Assembly: GCF_900142165.1 (NCBI RefSeq)
Contig: NZ_FQZY01000008.1
Location: forward strand, 62,001-126,000
DNA length: 64,000 nucleotides
Source of the DNA: Hespellia stercorisuis DSM 15480
Lineage (GTDB): Bacteria > Bacillota > Clostridia > Lachnospirales > Lachnospiraceae
Direction: 5' to 3'
The first letter of the stretch is position 1; each line of letters opens with the position of its first letter. The position numbers and the translations under genes were made by a program. Shown in pieces: positions 27,953 to 36,015 of this stretch. The notes under the pieces were generated by a model. It was not told the origin of the DNA, did not search any database, and worked only from the letters and a program-made list of their open reading frames with translations.

Positions 27953-28966
27953 ATGAATGTAGTGAAAAAGTTATTTAAAGCCAGAGAGATTTCTTCGTTC
28001 CTTTGCCTGCTTGCTATGTTTTTGCTGGTTGGCCTTGTGAATCCAAGCTTTTTAAAACCACAGAATATTATGCTCTGTTTTAACGGCTCTATTGTGTACA
28101 TCCTGATAGCGGTTGGAATGGCATTCGTTATTTTAACAGGTGAAATCGACTGTTCTATCGGAGCGCAGCTGGGTCTGGCGGCCGCGGTATGTGCAACGTT
28201 CCTGAAGAACGAAGCACCCTGGGGAGTTGCAATTTTACTGGCACTTTTAGTTGGCCTTGTGTGTGGCACAATCAATGGATTTGGTGTGACGGTGCTTCAT
28301 ATACCATCCATTATCATGACGCTGGGAACGAACGGCATATACAGAGGTCTGATTTATGTATACACCCAGGGAAAATGGGTGGAGAATCTTCCGGCAGGAT
28401 TCAAAGGTCTTGCGCAGACTAATATCTTCGGGAATCTTTGTTGGTTCTTTGTCATGGATTTGGTGATCATGCTTTTGGTTTTCCTGTACCTGAGAAAGAC
28501 CAGACATGGTAAACGGTTTGCGGCGGTAGGCGACAATGAGATGGGAGCGGATCTGATCGGTATTCCTGTCGCGAGGACAAAGATGCTTGCGTTCATAATC
28601 TGCGGTGCGTTCTCTGCGCTTGGCGCAGTGCTCTATGTGAGCCGTGTAGGTTTTGTGACTGCGATTTCGGGAAATGGATATGAAATGAAAGCCATCGCGG
28701 CCTGCGTTATCGGCGGTATCAGCCTGTCGGGCGGTGTCGGCACAGTTGCCGGAGCCACAATCGGTGGTATCATCATGGCATCTATCAGCAGACTGTTGGT
28801 GTTCCTGAAGATTTCTTCGGACTACGACAATACAATTACTGGTATCCTTCTGATTGCAATTGTTGTAATCGATTCACTTGCCCAGAGACGTTCGGTTGAG
28901 AAGGCAAGAAGGGAGAGGCTTGCTGCGAGAGTGACAGAAACAGAAGGAGGTGCTGATCATGAATAA
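27953..28966 (+). CDS. lsrC: AI-2 ABC transporter permease LsrC
   Basis: A 337-residue inner-membrane permease of the branched-chain/ribose (BPD_transp_2) family with eight to ten hydrophobic segments. The N-terminal REISSFLCLLAMFLLVGLVN, the GEIDCSIGAQLGLAAAV loop and the coupling motif near ISGNGYEMKAIAACVIGGIS are typical. It forms a heterodimer with LsrD. GGAGGGAGAATAGTC precedes the ATG. The end overlaps the lsrD start by eight bases, indicating translational coupling. Confidence 0.9.
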   Translation: MNVVKKLFKAREISSFLCLLAMFLLVGLVNPSFLKPQNIMLCFNGSIVYILIAVGMAFVILTGEIDCSIGAQLGLAAAVCATFLKNEAPWGVAILLALLVGLVCGTINGFGVTVLHIPSIIMTLGTNGIYRGLIYVYTQGKWVENLPAGFKGLAQTNIFGNLCWFFVMDLVIMLLVFLYLRKTRHGKRFAAVGDNEMGADLIGIPVARTKMLAFIICGAFSALGAVLYVSRVGFVTAISGNGYEMKAIAACVIGGISLSGGVGTVAGATIGGIIMASISRLLVFLKISSDYDNTITGILLIAIVVIDSLAQRRSVEKARRERLAARVTETEGGADHE

Positions 28967-29969
28967 TTTTGGAAAAACAATGAAATCAAAGCTTCTGAGC
29001 TGGGAAATGTTACTGGTTGTGGTATTGGTTCTGGAAATTATAATCTTTGGACAGATTAATCCACGATTTTTGAGAATCAATGTATTGATGGGAAGTATCA
29101 ATGACTTTATTTCGATCTGTGTCATCTCGCTGTTTGTGACATTCGTTATGATTACAGGCGGAATTGATATTCAGGCAGGTTCGATCATTGGTCTCACGTC
29201 GATCACTGTCGGAATGCTATGGCAGGATAAAGGACTTAATATCTGGGTAGCGGCAATCTTTGCAATCGTTGTCGGTTTGCTGTGTGGACTTTTAAGTGGA
29301 TTTTTTGTAGCGTACACGGGTGTACAGCCCATGGTCGTCACGCTGGGAGGCTCGTTCCTCTATTCGGGACTTGCCCTTGCGGTCGTAAACATGTCATCAT
29401 CAGAGGCATATGAAGGTATCGGCGGATTTCCAGAGTCGTTTATGAAATTGTCTTCGGGAAATGTAGCGGGGATACCGAACCAGCTGATTATATTCATAGC
29501 TTTAATCATCATATCCTACATATTATTGCATAAGACGAAATACGGAAGATATGTATTTCTCTGTGGGGTAAATCCGAGTGCGAGCGAATATTCCGGAATC
29601 CGTGTGAAACCGATTATCATGAGCACGTATGGGCTGTCTGGAATGAGTGCTTCTATTGCGGGGCTTATTCTGACGAGTTACCTTGGATCTGCAAAATCAG
29701 ACCTTGGTGCGACCTACACACTTCCGATTATCACGGCAGTAGTATTGGGTGGAACCTCTAATACCGGCGGAAAAGGTGGTGTGATTGGAACTGCGATTGC
29801 GGCAGTTGTGATCGGTATCCTGAAGTTCGGACTGAACATGTCCGGTATGCCTTCACAGTATCTGGATATCCCTGTAGGTATTCTGCTGATCGTAGTTCTG
29901 ACATTTAGGATGACCAGTTCCAATCCGGCGGTCGTGGCTAAATTCAAGAAGCTGACCGGCAAAAAGTAA
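28959..29969 (+). CDS. lsrD: AI-2 ABC transporter permease LsrD
   Basis: A 336-residue paralogue of LsrC. MLLVVVLVLEIIIFGQINPR starts the membrane region. MITGGIDIQAGSIIGLTSI is the counterpart of the permease's conserved GGIDLS loop, and TLPIITAVVLGGTSNTGGKG is the coupling region. I use ATG 28959, which has AAGGAGG eight bases upstream; the ATG at 28950 overlaps this site. Together with LsrA and LsrB it completes the importer. The gap to lsrB is 93 bases. Confidence 0.9.
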   Translation: MNNFGKTMKSKLLSWEMLLVVVLVLEIIIFGQINPRFLRINVLMGSINDFISICVISLFVTFVMITGGIDIQAGSIIGLTSITVGMLWQDKGLNIWVAAIFAIVVGLLCGLLSGFFVAYTGVQPMVVTLGGSFLYSGLALAVVNMSSSEAYEGIGGFPESFMKLSSGNVAGIPNQLIIFIALIIISYILLHKTKYGRYVFLCGVNPSASEYSGIRVKPIIMSTYGLSGMSASIAGLILTSYLGSAKSDLGATYTLPIITAVVLGGTSNTGGKGGVIGTAIAAVVIGILKFGLNMSGMPSQYLDIPVGILLIVVLTFRMTSSNPAVVAKFKKLTGKK

Positions 29970-30062
29970 TTCGCGTTGATTCCGGCTTGCGGAACAGAAT
30001 TACAAAAAACATGATTATTATAAATAGTTATAATAATAAAAAAAGTCTAAGGAGGAAAAGAC

Positions 30063-31172
30063 ATGAAAAAGAAACTCATCAGCGCATTATTATGCGTAGC
30101 CATGGTTGCTACAATGGTAGCAGGGTGTGGCAGCAAGGAAACATCTGGAGGAAGCGATTCTTCCGCATCAGCGGCATCGGGTGATGAAAAACTCATTGTA
30201 TTTGTACCAAAGGTAACAGGTAACTCTTTCTTCGAGTCAGCGAATGACGGAGCTCAGGAGTTCGCTAAAAAAGTTGGTAAATTCACAATCAACTACGATG
30301 GCAGCGCAACGGCAGCGGTGGCAGACCAGGTTACGATCATCAACAATGCGATTACGCAGGGTGCAGACGGTATTGCGGTTTCTTCGGTAGATGCTACGGG
30401 TCTTGATGAAGTTCTGAAAAAAGCTCAGGATGCTGGATTATCAGTAGTTACATGGGATTCTGATGTAACAGCTGATGCAAGACAGATTATGGTTTCTCAG
30501 GGATCCCCTGAAATCCTGGGTGAATTTCTTGTTCAGTTATCAGAGGATGCATTAAAAGCTTCAGGTAAAGATCCTGCAAAAGATGACATCAAGTATTGCT
30601 GGCACTATTCACAGGCAACTGTAACAGACCAGAACTCATGGCATGATGCAGCGGAGAAGGTTATCGCAGAGAAGTATCCAAACTGGGAAAACGTTGCTCC
30701 GGACAATTACTACAGCGAGCAGGATGCGGAAAAAGCAATCTCTGTTGGTGAGTCTGTACTGACAGCACACGATGACATTAACCTGATTATCTGCAATGAC
30801 TCTACGGCATTACCAGGACAGGCTCAGGCAGCTCAGAACTTGGGTAAAACAGTTAAAGATGTTGCAATCACAGGTTTTGCTACACCAAATGCTATGAAAG
30901 ATTACTGTACAGCAGGTATCGTTAACAACTGGGGACTTTGGGATACAGGACTTCAGGGCTCAATCGCCTGCTACATGGCATACTACTTGGCAGATGGTAA
31001 CAAGGTTACAATCGGCGACAAGATTGACATCCCGGAAATCGGAGAGGTTGAGATTGTTAACAACAGCGAAATCACAGGAAATGATTCGGACAATGTTGAT
31101 GGATCGGGCGTTGTATTCCTGCCGGAACGTGCAGAATTTACTGCAGACAACATGAATGACTACGATTTCTAA
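30063..31172 (+). CDS. lsrB: AI-2-binding lipoprotein LsrB
   Basis: A 369-residue periplasmic-binding-fold receptor anchored as a lipoprotein: signal peptide residues 1-21, lipobox VAGC with Cys22, then a Ser/Ala/Gly-rich linker to about residue 40. The mature part tracks recalled E. coli LsrB: IVFVPKVTGNSFF, VVTWDSDVTADAR, TVTDQNSWH, TALPGQAQAAQNLGK and the terminal VVFLPERAEFTADNM. Ligand-contact equivalents are Lys50, Asp132, Asp189, Gln190 and Pro251; the position of enterobacterial Ala222 is Gln253. TCTAAGGAGGAAAAGAC precedes the ATG. Confidence 0.92.
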   Translation: MKKKLISALLCVAMVATMVAGCGSKETSGGSDSSASAASGDEKLIVFVPKVTGNSFFESANDGAQEFAKKVGKFTINYDGSATAAVADQVTIINNAITQGADGIAVSSVDATGLDEVLKKAQDAGLSVVTWDSDVTADARQIMVSQGSPEILGEFLVQLSEDALKASGKDPAKDDIKYCWHYSQATVTDQNSWHDAAEKVIAEKYPNWENVAPDNYYSEQDAEKAISVGESVLTAHDDINLIICNDSTALPGQAQAAQNLGKTVKDVAITGFATPNAMKDYCTAGIVNNWGLWDTGLQGSIACYMAYYLADGNKVTIGDKIDIPEIGEVEIVNNSEITGNDSDNVDGSGVVFLPERAEFTADNMNDYDF

Positions 31173-31222
31173 AAAGACGGAATTATTATTTGACAAAGAC
31201 AATTAACAAAGCGACAATGGCG

Positions 31223-31256
31223 TACAGGTTCTTCTGCGTGGGCAGAGGGACTTGTA
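31223..31256 (+). other. 15-bp hairpin between lsrB and lsrF
   Basis: TACAGGTTCTTCTGC (31223-31237) pairs along its length (three G-T pairs) with GCAGAGGGACTTGTA (31242-31256), loop GTGG. No T-run. Likely an mRNA stabiliser that raises lsrB over downstream genes. Confidence 0.6.
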
Positions 31257-31289
31257 TGTGCTGTGTGAATGGCGGATTAGGAGGAGATT

Positions 31290-32168
31290 ATGGCAGATTT
31301 AGATGGATTAAAAGTAGCAAAAGATTACCATACAGGTGAGGCTTTTGGAAAACAGGGTGGTTTTTATGTAAAGGGAGCACAGGATCTTGATTGGGGAATG
31401 AAATCGCGTTTGGCTCAACTGTTTCAACCGGAGAGCGGACATACCGTTATGATGGCATTTGACCACGGATACTTTATGGGATCAACAGCTGGTTTGGAGA
31501 GACTTGACCTTGTAATCCCGCCACTTATGCCTTACGTAGATGTTATGATGGGAACCAGAGGAGCAATCCGTACCTGTATCCCGTCGGATACTCAAAAGGC
31601 AGTAGCTTTGCGTGTAAGCTGCGGCTCTTCAATGGTGAATGACGATCTGAGTCATGAAATAATCGGTGTAGATATTGAAGATGCAATCAGAATGAATGCC
31701 AGCATTATGGCTGTGCAGACATTCATCGGAGCTGACGGACAGAAAGACAGTCTGGATAATCTTTCCAAGACAGTAAACGCAGGTATAAAATACGGTATTC
31801 CTACAATGGGCGTTGTTGCGGTAGGAAAACAGATGGAGCGTACAAGCCGTTTCTTTAAACTTGCTACAAGAATTTTGCCGGAGCTGGGTGCAAATGTCGT
31901 TAAATCTTACTATTGTGAAGATTTTGAAGAAATCGTTGCGGCGTGCCCGGTACCGATTGTTGTTGCCGGTGGAAAGAAATTACCAGAGAACGAAGCGCTG
32001 ACTATGTGCTATAAAGCAATCAGCGAAGGCGCTGCCGGTATGGATATGGGACGCAATATCTTCCAGAGTCATCATCCGATCGCGATGGCACAGGCCGTGG
32101 GCATGATCGTACATAAGGGTGCGACTGACAAAGAAGCGTATGAGTTTTTCCTGGATACAGCAAAATAA
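31290..32168 (+). CDS. lsrF: 3-hydroxy-5-phosphonooxypentane-2,4-dione thiolase
   Basis: A 292-residue class I aldolase-fold (DeoC/LacD-like) enzyme that in E. coli transfers the acetyl unit of phospho-HPD to CoA, giving DHAP and acetyl-CoA. LsrF-type features: MADLDGLKVAKDYH, DWGMKSRLAQLFQPESGHTV, MMAFDHGYFMGSTAGLERLD. The lysine in ANVVKSYYCEDFEE is the probable active-site Lys. GGGKKLPENEA-type VVAGGKKLPENEAL and GAAGMDMGRNIFQSHHP form the phosphate-binding end. TTAGGAGGAGATT precedes the ATG. A terminator follows. Confidence 0.92.
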   Translation: MADLDGLKVAKDYHTGEAFGKQGGFYVKGAQDLDWGMKSRLAQLFQPESGHTVMMAFDHGYFMGSTAGLERLDLVIPPLMPYVDVMMGTRGAIRTCIPSDTQKAVALRVSCGSSMVNDDLSHEIIGVDIEDAIRMNASIMAVQTFIGADGQKDSLDNLSKTVNAGIKYGIPTMGVVAVGKQMERTSRFFKLATRILPELGANVVKSYYCEDFEEIVAACPVPIVVAGGKKLPENEALTMCYKAISEGAAGMDMGRNIFQSHHPIAMAQAVGMIVHKGATDKEAYEFFLDTAK

Positions 32169-32217
32169 TAAAGAACATTGTCGGACAAGTTGAAAAAACT
32201 ATTCGGCGTGAAGTGGG

Positions 32218-32242
32218 GGCCGCAATGTTTATGCGGCCTTTT
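32218..32242 (+). terminator. Intrinsic terminator between lsrF and the mutarotase gene
   Basis: GGCCGCA (32218-32224) pairs with TGCGGCC (32232-32238), loop ATGTTTA, then TTTT. The mutarotase would be reached by read-through or a separate promoter. Confidence 0.75.
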
Positions 32243-32322
32243 CTGTGCGGTTTTTCTGCGATGTTATTTACACTGTTTTTGGGAGGTATTTTCAGAATTG
32301 TAATTATAAGGAGGAAACATCG

Positions 32323-32757
32323 ATGTTAAAAGGGATACCCAAAATTCTTTCGCCACAACTATTAAAGGTATTATGTGAAATGGGACATGGAGATCACATT
32401 GTGATTGCGGATGGAAATTTTCCGGTGGAGTCCATGGGGAAAAATGCGATTGTGGTCCGTTGCGATGGACATGGCGTTCCGGAATTGCTGGATGCGATAT
32501 TGGAGGTCTTTCCGCTGGATTCGTTTGTTGAAAAATCTGTGAACCTGATGAAAGTCCCGGAGGGAGAGACTGTAGAGACACCAATCTGGGATGTTTACAA
32601 GGAAATTGTTGCCAGACATGATGACCGCGGCAGCGGGACGGTACAAAACATTGAAAAGCCGGAGTTTATGAAAGAGACAAAGGAGGCTTATGCAATCGTT
32701 TCGACGAGCGAAAGTGCGCTGTATGCGAATGTGATGTTAAGAAAAGGATGTGTATAA
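32323..32757 (+). CDS. FucU/RbsD-family mutarotase
   Basis: A 144-residue protein of the family that interconverts sugar anomers. MGHGDHIVIADGNFPVES near residue 20 holds the catalytic His and Asp, and is closer to FucU (MGHGDxIVIADANFP) than to RbsD. VRCDGHGVPELLDAIL and the late aromatic region TKEAYAIVSTSESALYANV are also family-typical. The start is ATG 32323 with AAGGAGGAAAC upstream. Its place at the end of an lsr operon lacking lsrG suggests it acts on cyclic forms of AI-2 or phospho-AI-2. That assignment is inference. Confidence 0.85.
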   Translation: MLKGIPKILSPQLLKVLCEMGHGDHIVIADGNFPVESMGKNAIVVRCDGHGVPELLDAILEVFPLDSFVEKSVNLMKVPEGETVETPIWDVYKEIVARHDDRGSGTVQNIEKPEFMKETKEAYAIVSTSESALYANVMLRKGCV

Positions 32758-32784
32758 GCCTCTGTATAAGCGTGGCTTAAAAAA

Positions 32785-32845
32785 GAAAAAAGACTGATGT
32801 GTTCCGGCTTTGTATATTCAGCCGCAACGCATCAGTCTTTAAAAT
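32785..32845. terminator. Bidirectional terminator between convergent units
   Basis: AAAGACTGATG pairs with CATCAGTCTTT-type sequence (AAAGACTGATGTG...CGCATCAGTCTTT), and inner CCGGC pairs with GCCG. A-rich on the left, AAAATTTTA on the right. Confidence 0.75.
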
Positions 32846-32853
32846 TTTAGACG

Positions 32854-33543
32854 CTATTCAGAAATACCACCATCATTAATTGCAATAATCCGGCACGGGC
32901 ATGCCTCGATCCCGACAATTTTTAACGGCAGCATAAACACGAGTGCACGTCCGTTATCGATTTTATCGAGATTGGTCAATGATTCTACCATAGCCAGATT
33001 GTTTTTGAACACCAGATTGTGGTTTGGCTGATCCGGGACATTAAAGTTCTCCAGAGAGGTAGCATCTGTTCCAATCGCGATGATCTTCTTTTCGCTGACC
33101 AGCCATTCCATAGCATCGCAGGCTACGTATGGATAGGGCTCCCAGTCCTCGGTGCGCCAGTTTTTATCAAGGCCGGTATGGAGGAATACGATATCGCCCT
33201 CTTTGATCTTATCATCGTAAGCTTTAAATTCTTCCAGGGACATGCAGTCTCCGGCTTTCTTGTCGGTGAAGTCCAAAACAACGGCCTCTCCGATCAGGCT
33301 TGTCAGCGGGAAGTCGGATGCGTTCATTCCGTTTTCTACATGGTGAAGCGGAAATTCAACATGTGTTCCACAGTGAGTGGAGAAAGAGACGTCTCCTGAT
33401 ACATACCATGTTCCGGGGCTGTGCGGCTCACCTCTCTCGCCGAGGATGTTTACGTCGTAAACCCAGGTCTGCAGGTTAAAGGGTTCTTCTCTTGGAATCA
33501 TGCGGTGGCTCAATTCAACTACTTTACTAAAATCAACTTTCAT
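32854..33543 (-). CDS. Cyclase-family metal-dependent hydrolase (kynurenine formamidase-like)
   Basis: A 229-residue protein of the putative cyclase family. The metal motif is STHCGTHVEFPLHHVENG near residue 56, where the more common HxGTHxDxPxH has Glu in place of Asp. GDIVFLHTGLDKNW and GIEACPCRIIAIND are further family blocks. Members hydrolyse amides, lactones or cyclic esters. As the last gene of transketolase-C, transketolase-N, FGGY kinase, cyclase on the minus strand, it might open a lactone or similar ring ahead of the kinase. Substrate unknown. GAAAGGAAGAAAG precedes the ATG. Confidence 0.82.
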   Translation of the reverse strand: MKVDFSKVVELSHRMIPREEPFNLQTWVYDVNILGERGEPHSPGTWYVSGDVSFSTHCGTHVEFPLHHVENGMNASDFPLTSLIGEAVVLDFTDKKAGDCMSLEEFKAYDDKIKEGDIVFLHTGLDKNWRTEDWEPYPYVACDAMEWLVSEKKIIAIGTDATSLENFNVPDQPNHNLVFKNNLAMVESLTNLDKIDNGRALVFMLPLKIVGIEACPCRIIAINDGGISE

Positions 33544-33644
33544 GTTCTTTCTTCCTTTCTTTGATGGAGGTTCAGACCTGGACAGCGATATGAAAAGCGA
33601 AATAAAATGCAGGCTTCGGAGCCAGGCTCTGAATGGGCTGGTTG

Positions 33645-35174
33645 TCAGATATCGTTGAGCATGTCGGCGCGGTTTGCCATAGTCTGGCTGAGCGCCGGAT
33701 ACAGTTCCTTATATAAAGTGTAATATTTCTGGTAGATCTTGTGGCTTTTGATGTCGGGCTCGATGGCTGGATTCATGGTAATCCAGGATTCCATCTGTGC
33801 ATAATCGTCGATGGCGCCTGAACCGACTGCGGCCATAAAGGCATCTCCGAGGGGAGCTTCGATCTCCTGCACTGGTGTGAAGATCGGAAGACCGGTTACA
33901 TCAGCAAAAATCTGTTTCCAGATTGCAGAACGCGCACCTCCGCCGACCAGAACGATTTTTGTGATCTGTATATTCGGGTCTGTCATGGATTCCATAATGT
34001 GGCACAGGGAATAGGCAACAGCCTCCAACAGAGCGCGGTAAATGTGGGCTTTCGTGTGCGAGAGAGTCAGTCCGAACAAAACTCCGGTGGCTTTCTCATC
34101 CCAGATGGGAGTTCTCTCGCCCATGAAGTAAGGCAGCGCGATCAGGCCGTCGGAGCCGGGACCGATCTTCTGGTCGCGGATCATTTTCTCCAGGGCGTCA
34201 TAAGAGGCACCCTTGTCGTCTCCTATAAAATTAAGAGAGAACCAGCGCGGAAGTGCTCCGGATGTGGAGGCACCACCGTAAGTGTAGCTGCAGGACGAAG
34301 GGGAAATACAGTATGGCATGGAAACGAGGTTCGGGTTGTCCGGCGTGCCGGTGTGGATATAGCCCCAGTTCAGGGAGGTTCCGAGAACGGCGGCGTTGTC
34401 ACCGGGATGAACGATGCCTGCGCTCAGCATGGAGGCAATGCAGTCCACCGTCCCAGCGCAGATCGAAACGGGATAGGGAAGACCAAGCAGCTTTTGGTAG
34501 TCGCTGTTCAGCTCGCCGATGATCTCACTTGGCTCGTGGAAATCTTTTGGGAGCGCATCGTATGGGATGCCCATGGAATCGCACATTGTTTCGGACCAGG
34601 TGTGAGCGGCATAATCGTAAATCCCGCCAACGTTTCCGGCTGAACAGTAGTCCACGGTCAGCCTTCCGGTCATCTTATAGATGATGTAGCTGTGTATTGG
34701 AATGATGTGGCGTATCCGCGCCCAGAGCTCCGGCTCGTGCTTTTTGACCCAGATCAATTTGGTGTAGCCGAAATAGGAGTCAATTCCATTCCCGGAGACA
34801 CGGAAAATTTCCTCCTCGCCGATGGAATCGGCAAGCTCTTTGCCCTCCTCCTCGGCCCTGCGGTCCATCCAGATGATTGCCGGGCGTACAGAAGTCATAT
34901 TCTCGTCGCACATGGCCCCGGTTCCGCCGTATAATGCGCTTATACATATAGAAGAAACCCGCACGTCAGAAGGCAGTGCCAGAACGACGGAACGAATCGT
35001 GTCGGTGGCGGCGCGCAGCCAGACCTCCGGGTCCTGCTCGGCCCAGTTGTTGTGCGGTTGTATAATGCCGTATGTCTTAGAAGCCTGCGACAATATGGTG
35101 CCGTTGATATCTGTCGCGACGGCCTTTGTGCCGGAGGTGCCAATGTCACATCCGATAAAAACCTGAGTGCTCAA
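33645..35174 (-). CDS. FGGY-family carbohydrate kinase (XylB-like)
   Basis: A 509-residue ATP-dependent sugar kinase. N-terminal phosphate loop FIGCDIGTSGTKAVATDING; substrate-side ICISALYGGTGAMCDE and IWMDRRAEEEGKEL; adenosine-side VLVGGGARSAIWKQIFADVT and IEAPLGDAFMAAVGSG. The family position usually MPG/QMHG is changed to ALYGGTG, so the substrate may not be xylulose. Thirteen bases after the transketolase N subunit. With a split transketolase it probably makes the ketose phosphate that the transketolase cleaves. D-apulose or another branched or short ketose is possible. Confidence 0.88.
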   Translation of the reverse strand: MSTQVFIGCDIGTSGTKAVATDINGTILSQASKTYGIIQPHNNWAEQDPEVWLRAATDTIRSVVLALPSDVRVSSICISALYGGTGAMCDENMTSVRPAIIWMDRRAEEEGKELADSIGEEEIFRVSGNGIDSYFGYTKLIWVKKHEPELWARIRHIIPIHSYIIYKMTGRLTVDYCSAGNVGGIYDYAAHTWSETMCDSMGIPYDALPKDFHEPSEIIGELNSDYQKLLGLPYPVSICAGTVDCIASMLSAGIVHPGDNAAVLGTSLNWGYIHTGTPDNPNLVSMPYCISPSSCSYTYGGASTSGALPRWFSLNFIGDDKGASYDALEKMIRDQKIGPGSDGLIALPYFMGERTPIWDEKATGVLFGLTLSHTKAHIYRALLEAVAYSLCHIMESMTDPNIQITKIVLVGGGARSAIWKQIFADVTGLPIFTPVQEIEAPLGDAFMAAVGSGAIDDYAQMESWITMNPAIEPDIKSHKIYQKYYTLYKELYPALSQTMANRADMLNDI

Positions 35175-35187
35175 GAGCCTTACCTCC

Positions 35188-36012
35188 TTATTTTGAATTT
35201 AATTCATTCATACCGTTCTCGTATTCCATGGCGGTAGGCGTTTTGCCATGGAAGGCAACTACATTTTCCATGAAAGATACACCTTTGCCTTTTATGGTGT
35301 GGGCAACAATGGCGGTTGGACCGTCCTTGTATGCTCTGGCGGTGTCCAGGGCCTCGAAGATCTCCTCGAAATTGTGCCCGTTGATCTCGATGACGTTCCA
35401 GCCGAAGGCGCGCCACTTGGCAGCAATATCGAGCATATCCTTTACCTTTTTTGTCTCTGCATCATTCTGCAGACCATTTACGTCGATGAAGGCGGCAATG
35501 TTATCCAGATGATAGTGACTTGCGGTCGCGGCGGCTTCCCAGATCTGCCCTTCGTTGAGCTCGCCGTCACCGATCATGCAGTAAACACGGGAATCGATAT
35601 TCTGGCGTTTTAAGCCCAGAGCCATTCCGTTGGCGGTGGACAGACCGATGCCGAGAGAACCGCTGGTCATCTCCACGCCGGGGGTCTTCTTCATATCCGG
35701 ATGTCCCTGCATCATAGAATCGATTCTGCGGAAAGAGGACATCAGCTTTTCCTTTGGAAAGAATCCGGCGTTGGCCAGCGTTGCGTAGAGCGCGGGAGCC
35801 GTGTGCCCCTTTGACAAAACGAAGCGGTCGCGGTCCGGCTTTCCGGGATTGACGGGATCGTAGTCCATCTCGTCAAAATACAGTGCGGTCAGGATTTCCA
35901 CCTCGGAAAAGGAACCGCCCAGATGTCCGGATTGGATGTTATAAATCATTTCCAGAATATCTTTGCGAATTGTGTTCGCGGTTGTTTTTAATTCCTGTAT
36001 ATTTCTTGACAT
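35188..36012 (-). CDS. Transketolase, N-terminal subunit
   Basis: A 274-residue ThDP-pyrophosphate domain of a two-gene transketolase. QSGHLGGSFSEVEILTALYF, SKGHTAPALYATLANAGFF, TSGSLGIGLSTANGMALGLK and the ThDP/Mg motif GDGELNEGQIWEAAATASHY near residue 150 are all present. VAHTIKGKGVSFMEN ends the domain. It needs the C-terminal subunit encoded three bases upstream in the same operon, an order (C then N) opposite to the second pair at 58252. Split transketolases of this kind can act on unusual donors. Confidence 0.92.
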   Translation of the reverse strand: MSRNIQELKTTANTIRKDILEMIYNIQSGHLGGSFSEVEILTALYFDEMDYDPVNPGKPDRDRFVLSKGHTAPALYATLANAGFFPKEKLMSSFRRIDSMMQGHPDMKKTPGVEMTSGSLGIGLSTANGMALGLKRQNIDSRVYCMIGDGELNEGQIWEAAATASHYHLDNIAAFIDVNGLQNDAETKKVKDMLDIAAKWRAFGWNVIEINGHNFEEIFEALDTARAYKDGPTAIVAHTIKGKGVSFMENVVAFHGKTPTAMEYENGMNELNSK

Positions 36013-36015
36013 GTT

